A DNA stretch of 64,000 bases, taken from Alviniconcha marisindica (Eukaryota > Mollusca > Gastropoda > Provannidae). The notes beneath the pieces are model-generated. The model had not been told where the DNA came from. It was given only the letters and a program-made list of their open reading frames with translations, and made no database searches. Location: positions 22,501-86,500 of the forward strand of contig JABMCL010000445.1 in assembly GCA_018857735.1 (NCBI GenBank), read 5' to 3'. This document shows, in pieces, positions 1 through 64,000 of the stretch (positions within the stretch are counted from its first letter, which is position 1; every line of letters starts with the position of its first letter). A program made the position numbers and the translations under genes.

Positions 1-780
1 GTTTACTTCGGATCATGTTCGTTACACCTGCTCCCAGCACACGAGAAGTTTATAGCCCGGGAAGGAGAGTTCCTTTAAGGTCCACAGGCTAGTAAACAAC
101 TATCAAATTTGGTCTTTGAATTTTCAGGGGGAATATGGTCCTGAACGTATGTGCATTTTGGAATGAAAAGTGTGCGGAAATCCTGCCTCAGTATCATGTC
201 GAGTTTGCATGTCCAGGCGGGCGCTGTGCTAGGAAGCGACCCCAAAAATGTCATTTTCCGACTTCCGGTTAGCCAAGCCTACTTCAAACACAATGATTAA
301 ATAAAATATAATTTAAAAAAAAAATTTAAAAAAATCCAAACACATACAAGGTTATTTGAAAAAATCTGTCAAGAATTAGTCTTGTTTCAATTTTTAGTTT
401 TTAATAAACATCTAAAAATATTGCGTATATTCCTCACGTCATCGATGACTTGTCTTACGAATGCTGACGTAATATCTTTTGTTTTAGCAAGTCAGCAAAC
501 ACGGTACGGTACTTAACCTCCACAGAAACCATAAGGCTTATTAGAGACGGGCTCGTTTTAGCCCCGACATGCTAATAATACTAATGCTACCAACGCTGCG
601 GTTTCTTCGTCGCTGGTGTTTGCCATTCAACGACGACAGTTACCCACAGTCGCTTTTCCGTGTTTGTGACGAGTTACATCACATTGTAGTCATATGACCG
701 TGCTCGAAAGTGGATCATAGTGTTAACTTGACTCACATCTCTCAAAGCAGACGACCAGAGGTATATGAAAGCAAAAAGAC
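1..780 (+). other. non-coding sequence; possible 5' part of a plus-strand transcript
   Basis: No protein recognised. Around 436-472 there are CRE-like motifs (acgtcatcgatgac and tgacgtaa), and at 780 a strong donor-like AAGACG|GTAAGA. A plus-strand 5' exon is conceivable but not shown. Confidence 0.2.
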
Positions 781-949
781 GGTAAGAAGAAGAAGAAGAA
801 AGAAGAAGATGCATTGTAAATGTAGCATAATGATTGTGGCTGCTCTTAGAAGGAAGATGCAGAAGCACACTGGTCTTTCACATAGTTTTCAAGACGCATA
901 ATTTAGCTTCCAACTTCTGCTTTACATATCTGTTTAAAAAAAGCAGTTG

Positions 950-2005
950 CCTTTCTGCTATGTAGAACAGCAACTGAAAAATCGCCACCGACTTTGCCCA
1001 CCCAGAGCACGTGAAATAAATCACAACATGATCCGGCGTAGAACAGAAGGGAAAAGATTAACAGTCAACTTCGTTCATCCAGAAGATAGGAAACGATACA
1101 GTTCTGTGCAGAGAGCCAACCGAAGACAAATACAAATTTAAGAAAGTCAAAGACGCAAACCCAAACCTCGCTGCCTTTGCCACTTCAGAAGAAAACGGAA
1201 CGATTCATTCCGGTGCATGACGCCACCACCGCCAACAGAACGAATAAACTCACCGCCTTGGCCCATGCAGAAGATATGAAACGATGCCGTCGTGTTTATA
1301 GCGCAACATTTAACAGAATAAATATAGCCAAGGCCAAGGTCAAGGAGGTCAAAGAATTTATTTTCAAGGCCAAGGAATTTACTGCCTTGCTCCCCACCCG
1401 GAGAATATAAACTGTCCGGAAGATTTGAAATGGCACATCCCTTTAGAGAATCAATAAGAGCGTTGCCGTTCCCAACCGAAAGATACGAAGAAATACATCC
1501 CTGCATAGAACTAATCAGAAAAGCGTTGCTGTTGCCTGTCCAAAACCTATAGAACGATATATCCCCGTTTAGAGAAAATATAAGCGTGGCCGTCTCCCAT
1601 CTGAAAGACATGAAACGATCCATCCCTGTACAGAACAAACCAATAAAAGCGTTGCCGTTGCACATCTGAAAAACGTGAAACGGTAATTTATATCCTTGTA
1701 TAGAACCAACCAACAAAAGCTTTGCTGTTCTCGACCTGAAATGATACATCTTTGCATAGAACCAACCAGTCAAAGCGTTGCTATTGTCTATCAGTGTATC
1801 TTTGCACAGAACCAACCAGTCAAAGCGTTGCTATCGTCTATCAGTATATCTTTGCACAGAACCAACCAGTCAAAGCGTTGCTATTGTTTATCAGTATATC
1901 TTTGCATAGAACCAACCAGTTAAAGCGTTGCTATTGTCTATCAGTGTATCTTTGCACAGAACCAACCAATCAAAGCGTTGCTATTGTCCATCAATAAGAC
2001 GCGAG
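950..2005. repeat. decayed-to-fresh 50-bp tandem array
   Basis: From 1,741 to 2,000 five near-identical 50-bp units (starting at 1,761, 1,811, 1,861, 1,911, 1,961 with accaaccagt) contain caaagcgttgctattg. Leftwards, progressively degenerate copies sharing aaagcgttgccgttg and gatatgaaacgat motifs can be followed to about 950. ORFs on both strands here are by-products of the array. Confidence 0.85.
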
Positions 2006-2256
2006 ATAGCATGTCCACCTATACAGAGCGGTCATGCGCCCGATACTGTATCGTATTGCTTGTTATTACACTATGATAGTTTGGAACTATGCATGTGTTT
2101 AGGTCCGACGGTGTTCTTTGTGTGGCTTCCTGTCTAAGGTGAACGTGTTTTTCTTGAGCGTGTTTTTTGTTGCATAATTATGCGCTGCGTTTTATCTGTC
2201 TAAACTTTAGTGGAGTTTATATCAGTAATTTTTTACCAGATTTTATCGTTGTTTGG

Positions 2257-2262
2257 AATAAA
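2257..2262 (+). terminator. possible plus-strand poly(A) signal
   Basis: AATAAA in a T-rich context just before a C-run. It could end a transcript crossing the 50-bp array, or be the 3' end of a decayed element. Weak. Confidence 0.2.
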
Positions 2263-2329
2263 ATGGCTGTTTGATTTTAAAAAGTCGTAACTCCTCCTTT
2301 TCTCTACCCCCCCCCCCCCTCTCTCTCTC

Positions 2330-2433
<104 letters not shown>

Positions 2434-2492
2434 AACAACAACGACTACACGCAATTCAAATCACAAGAAGCCAAACAGCAAGACCTACATCA

Positions 2493-2495
2493 CAC

Positions 2496-2544
<49 letters not shown>
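2493..2544. repeat. (CA)n microsatellite
   Basis: Near-perfect CA repeat of about 25 units. Confidence 0.97.
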
Positions 2545-2545
<1 letters not shown>

Positions 2546-3132
2546 CGTCTGGCACACTGTTCAAAACCCACAACGCTTAGGTCGAAACACAATTCATTGA
2601 ATCACAGCCTGATTCACTGTTCTGCCACACACCACTTTAAGGTTAAACAGGATTAGGAGAAAATTGAAGTTGAATGAAACGGCTGGAAGTTATAAATGAA
2701 GAAAAGTAGAATTCCTGACAACAGGCGGATCATGTTAACTCTACTCTGACCTACTGTATGCTTTAAAGGGAACCTTTGATAGCTCTGGATTCTCAGCTGA
2801 GTGGGACTTTAATTTCTGCGTCCACAGTACCCCATTGCGTGTCTGCGATCAGAAGTACGAACTCTTTTCTTGTCTTTCTTTTTCTTTTTTAGCTGCATAG
2901 TTAAGTTGAAATATGTGCAGGAATATTCAATGCAACACTGTCTTCTTCTAAGGATATGTCCTAGTTTCGGGTGAGTTTTCTTCCTCAGAAATCTGCCTCA
3001 CTAAAATTGTATTTTTGGAAAAGAAACGTGTAAAGCTGGCATCATCAGTACGGTTTATACGTCTAAAATCCAATGACTAGATAATTATCATCTATAAAAA
3101 CTGCGTTGTGTAACAAATAAATGTACTGGCAG

Positions 3133-3200
3133 CATTTGCCGAGGCAGAAACTCAAGACTGTGGGACCATTTGCCGAGGCAGAAACTCAAGACTGTGGGAC
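3133..3200. repeat. perfect 34-bp direct duplication
   Basis: Two identical 34-bp copies, 3,133-3,166 and 3,167-3,200, starting catttgccgaggcag. Confidence 0.97.
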
Positions 3201-3248
3201 CTAACATGAAATAAAACAAAAGCTGAACTACTACACATCTGATTTTTT

Positions 3249-3275
3249 TACACAATTTTTTATTTTATTTTATCG
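3249..3275 (-). terminator. candidate distal poly(A) signal cluster
   Basis: Minus strand shows overlapping AATAAA copies in an A/T-rich block followed by T-rich sequence. This would make the 3' UTR about 4.6 kb. Weak evidence; low-complexity AT sequence produces such motifs by chance. Confidence 0.25.
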
Positions 3276-3439
3276 TTCATAACATCTTATCATCACACCG
3301 TTAATAGTTTGACAGCAATAAATTTGAATTTTTACAAAATATATGATTACGACAGCCACTGAATTCACACACACTCGCAACTGAATTCACTCAGAGAAAA
3401 TAAGCCTTTTGACTGCCCAAACAGCAGTACCTGTATACT

Positions 3440-3660
3440 CGGGTCAGTTTGTTTTCTTCCCCAACAGCCTGTGGTACAGGTGTACTCAGATTAGTGCTTC
3501 AACAGTTTGTGGTGCATATGTACCCAGATCAAAGTTTCTTCAACAGTCTGTGGTACGTGTGTACTCTGACTACTCAGTTCGGCACACGTGTACTCAAATT
3601 AGTGTACATATGCGTACTCCGTGTGCTTGGGTGTGTTTTTTCAACAGCATGGCACACGAG
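3440..3660. repeat. imperfect ~50-bp repeats
   Basis: Four to five degenerate copies of a unit containing caacagtttgtggt and gtgtactcagatta. Confidence 0.7.
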
Positions 3661-4796
3661 TACCACAAAAGGATCATAGAGCTTGCATTGTCGTCAACCA
3701 CGAACACATGAAAAAGAAAATAAAAGTAAAAACTGAACGCCTACGGCTACATTACCAAGCACATGCTAGTGCAGTATCATTTTCTGGAAACAAATATTGG
3801 ATGCTGAATATCGATCTGACATGTCCACACCCTCTCTTCCATTTCTGTTGTCGTCAGTATGGCGAGTCAGTATGTATAAGAACCACACAAAACGTCCAAG
3901 CCTGTGATGTCCTAATATGTCAGCCCGACATCTGAGAACATTAAGTTCCACATCACCATCAAGCCTGTGACCCAGCGCAACTTGCTGGCACATCTTTTTA
4001 CAGGACGCATCACAAATAACAACTCACGCACAATGAGTTTGATCGAAGAGGGGAGCTTTTGTGAAGATGGCGCCACATTCACGGTACAAACGACAGAACC
4101 AAAGCAGCAGCCGCCATGGGAAGCCGTTAGCATGTTTTCCACACACACACCACGATACAAATGGTTCCATCAAATTCACCCTTCCTGGGAGATTCAAGTG
4201 CGATTGAACTGACCCGAATCCTTTTGCATAATTCCAGTCACACTCGCTGATATTTTGGGCACTTACCTTGCCCGTGATTTTATTTTATTTTATTTTTTTA
4301 AGTATCATAACTTCTGCTATTATCAGGTTTGGAAAAAAATATATATATAAAAAATAAAAAATATACAAGTCCTGGCGATGATTTTGATTTAACCACTAAT
4401 TCATTATTGTTTTTACCGTCGTACTTGGTGGCTTGATCTCTCTGACTGAGATGCGAATCAAGGTCTTTTATTTGCAGCCTCGCCATTCCAACCTCTCGAA
4501 ACTCTGTGGTCGTAATGCTATCGCCCGAATGGCAGGGTACATCGGATCCATCACATGCACACATTTACGCACAAGCGGGAAATGGCTGCACTTGCATAAT
4601 CTCACCCAGCTGTGGGAAAAACCTACGAGTTCAAGCGGAGGAAATAAAATGTCCATCATCACCCCTGCAAGGCAGTTTAATGGCTTCAAGCGCTGTTCTA
4701 TCACCACCAAAACTCGCATTACTCTTTACACTCCTTACAGGTTCCACACTTTGACACGTTCACCCGAGGTCTACACTAAAACATCACACACACCGG

Positions 4797-5265
4797 TAGG
4801 GTAGTGCTGTTCGTGTGGCTGCTGTTGTCTTACCCTGGCAAACGCTAAAACTAAAAATAAACTGGCAGCATTGCTCTTCCAGCCACTGTAGCCTTACCCG
4901 GGTAAACACTAAAACGCTATAAACAGACTCACAGCATTGGGTAGCACTGCTCGAGTGGCTACTGTAGCGGTACCCAGGTAAACGCTCAGTCTATAAATAA
5001 CCTGGTAGCGTTGTCCTTTCAGCTACCGTAGCCTTACCCGGGTAAACACTAAAACGCTATAAACAGACTGGCAGCATTGGGTAGCACTGCTCTTGTGGCT
5101 ACTGTAGCGGTACCCAGGTAAACGCTCGAAGTCTATAAATAAACTGGTAGCGTTGTCCTTTCAGCTACTGTAGCCTTACCCAGGTAAACACTAAAACACT
5201 ACTGGTAGGAGTGGGTCGCATTTCTCTTGTGGCTGCTGCAGCCGTACTCGGGTAAACACTAGCTT
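4797..5265. repeat. degenerate ~60-bp repeats, higher-order pairs
   Basis: Alternating variants of ctactgtagccttaccc, ggtaaacactaaaacgc and gcagcattgggtagc recur about seven times; adjacent variants alternate, suggesting a two-unit higher-order period. An isolated copy lies near 9,825-9,870. Confidence 0.8.
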
Positions 5266-7895
5266 TCTGTGACCTGGCCTGTTTTGCAACTCAATACATT
5301 GGTAAGACAAGGTAGCAATGCTGACGCATCCATGTAGTCAGGTAAACACTAGGGGACATGAATCCCACAAACGATTACGCACGCGTTAATCAAAAAATAA
5401 AAACTCTCCCCTCTCCCGATTAGTGGTACTGCATTTAAATCATCAATACTAGTTTCCTTTGCTAGAGACAAACACAGCCTGTGCACACAGCCATGTTTCA
5501 CCATTATTTGGGCTAAAGATTCCAAGTGTGATAATAGAATGTGGTTTACAATGCAACTAAGAGACTAGAAACATGAACATATATATATATATGCCTTGCA
5601 TGGTTTTGCTGGATTCCTTCTGTAGGACTAGGACTCACTAGGACTTCATTGCTAAATTTCTTTTCTTTTTGATCCTCTTTTTAATTTTATTTTAGTGTTG
5701 TCCAGAGCAATCATCAAATCAATCCATCAATCAGTCAACACTCTATTTTACGTCTCTTCGCAGCAAGGTGATGTCGGACTCTAAGCAATAAGCAGAACTG
5801 CATCTGAAACTAGTCGTCAAAAGTGGACTGGTCTTTCTTTCCTTCCTTTCCCCAGCCATGGCGAATCTGCGGCCAAGCCCTTGCACCACGCGTCCGTCAA
5901 ACTCGCTCTTCACACACATGAACGGTAAACAGTAAATTATCACATACAGAAGCAGGAGCAGGTGGCACCACTCCTATGGCTGACGCAGGCGTGCCCGGCA
6001 TACGGGGACGCTGCAAGGAAATGCACGTTCAGAAACGGAAACGGAGAAACAGAAACAGACACACCGATTCAGCGCAGTTAACATGCCTCGTTCACTGCAG
6101 CAACATTCTCTCCGCGCCCACAGCAGGCTCCATTCAAAAGCAAAAAGATCAATTAAAAATGAACACCTCATGAACGAACTGACCCCACCTCACTCAATGC
6201 CCTTCATCACATTTTATAGACCCACACTGCAAACACAAACAGCAACACAAAAGGAGAAGCAAGAGAAAATAACAGGGAAAATAAAATAAAAACCAGATCT
6301 TTTCGGTGCTGGAGTCAATTCAGTTCAAATCCAAAAGTAAAATAGACAAATAGTGGAACTAAACGCAAGACTGCACGTCATGACACTGGTACATGTCAAC
6401 AGATTCACGTGTTGATGTTGGTTGATTTTTGTTCTTTCTTCATGGACCATCATCACTACGCGTTCATTCTTCTGACGACCAAGCAGACAGATTGGCAGGC
6501 AAAGCAACCATCAAATGTGGCTGGCACCCTAGAAGATCTTAAGTGTTGAGGAGCTTGAGACACTGCTTGCAGACACAAAGCCAAGGAAATCATACCATCA
6601 ATCACCTGGAAGAGAGAGGCTCTTGACAATGTTGAAAGGACGAGAAAGGGCCATCATCAGTCAGACAAACACTAGAACTGTTTCAAAGGCAACGCTGGGG
6701 AATCTTCTGAGAGATGGGATGGAGCATCTATGGGCATTTCCGAGCACGTCAATATCATCTTGAACTGAACTGCTCTTTCAATGTCCTTGAATGTGCAGGC
6801 AGTGATTGTGATGGGAATTTTTTTTTTAAATCTGAAGCTGAATCCATACAAATCCTTAGCACACCAACATGGTACAGTCTACAGCCTTGCATACTGTCAA
6901 AAAAACACGTTCACACTCTCAAATATGTCTGATGTGGCCACCAGTCTGAATGTCTCCCCGTGTCTGAACATGGTATACCCAAAAATTATGACACACCGAA
7001 TAAAAAGGACAACACCACCAAAATGTGACAGATCAGCATCATAGTCTCAACACCGGGGCAACAGAACCATAGGCCCCCATCAACACTCAATTAGAAGAAG
7101 AAGGAAAAAAATGGACGAGGGCAAAGACAATGCTGCAGAAAAGGGACGATAACCAAAGACGATACAAAACCAAACAAAAAGTACACCCAACACAAAAACA
7201 GCATCATAAACCAATGAAAAATTCAGACCAAGTCATTCACTGAGAAGGCTTCAGATTTCCTTTAATAGCAACGCAGCAACAAATCCTTAAAGTGGCTCTG
7301 CAGTCTGTGCGGGACTGGATGAAAAACATGGTATGCTTTTTCTTTGTTACGGACAGCTAGACCAGCGAATAAATGACACAAGTTCAGTCTCATAATGATA
7401 CACTTAATACACAAATGCTCCGCACACAAGAGACAAAGGGAGAGGCAGGAGACAGGAAAAGAGGATGAGACAGGAAAAGAGGATCAGGAGGGGAGACAGA
7501 GAGAGGGGTAGGAAAATAAACAAACAAAAAAAACACACACCAAAGGCCGGAACCATGAAAATTAGCAACCAGTCGCCCACCTTTGACAAATCATAAAACT
7601 TTACCACATTTTGTGAACAAAACTTGAAAACATGGTTGATCAATCAACAAACTGCGGCTACAAAAATAACCTTCTCTTTTTCATTTTTAGCACAGATACG
7701 AAACAATCCACGCGCACTTGCACACTTCCAAAAAAAAAAAGAAAAAAAAAAGGGAAAAAATAAAAGAATCACTCAGATAGTTGGGTTTTTCTTTTAGCTT
7801 GTTTGCTTTGCTTTCCCCGTCGACCACACACACATTGCTTCAGTTTTTTTCTAAGCTGAACGGCCACACATGTGAGAGTGGGCGCGCATGCATCA

Positions 7896-64000
<56,105 letters not shown>

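Larger units (their letters stand above)
2640..7895 (-). other. TRIP12 downstream region, presumed to include the 3' UTR
   Basis: No recognisable coding sequence. On the minus strand AATAAA-type signals occur near 5,687-5,692, near 4,278-4,290 and near 3,252-3,272 (three overlapping copies). Any of these could end the transcript; none can be chosen from sequence alone. The stretch also contains short repeats listed separately. ORFs here are short and look accidental. Confidence 0.4.

Noticed and set aside
1147..1815. 222-codon minus-strand ORF as a gene
   Set aside because: Lies on the decayed 50-bp array; no recognisable domain and repeating composition.
3912..4212. Overlapping ~80-codon ORFs on both strands
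   Set aside because: No similarity recognised, no splice or start context; probably chance in the presumed 3' region of TRIP12.

Overview
This is eukaryotic, intron-rich genomic DNA, most likely from a marine invertebrate, probably a gastropod or other mollusc. That guess rests on the protein similarity level, dense (CA)n/(GA)n microsatellites, tRNA-derived SINEs and many intronic minisatellites; no taxon-specific marker was identified. Nothing prokaryotic is present: no operons, no RBS-led ORFs and no CRISPR.

One gene dominates the window. From about 64,000 down to 7,896 on the minus strand I could assemble 40 exons of the orthologue of TRIP12, the HECT-type E3 ubiquitin-protein ligase of the ubiquitin-fusion-degradation pathway. 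GT-AG boundaries and codon phases agree from exon to exon, except for one uncertain acceptor at exon 20. About 2,116 codons are present, running from the disordered N-terminal region (cut off by the right window edge) through the ARM/HEAT-like helical repeats, the WWE domain, a long low-complexity linker and the HECT domain to the stop codon. The catalytic cysteine codon is at 7,998-8,000. The start codon, first exon(s) and promoter lie beyond position 64,000.

The region 1-7,895 lies downstream of the stop codon. It should hold the 3' UTR, and it contains a decayed 50-bp satellite, (GT)n/(GA)n tracts and a weak hint of a plus-strand transcript. I recognise no protein gene there.

The introns hold most of the unusual content. 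Roughly 16 kb (summing the intervals listed) is minisatellite, and several arrays begin exactly at an exon edge. Those arrays carry repeated copies of the exon end together with its splice donor or acceptor. Mobile elements include a tRNA-headed SINE with extra 3'-tail copies, an antisense BED-finger/hAT-like transposase pseudogene, a ~0.7 kb TTAA-flanked element, and two ~228-bp TTAA-flanked (piggyBac-type) MITEs. The two MITEs lie in opposite orientation on either side of exons 27-29, and one of them has an uninterrupted empty-site paralogue right beside it. A 26-bp exact copy of exon 21 sequence sits inside an AT repeat in a downstream intron.
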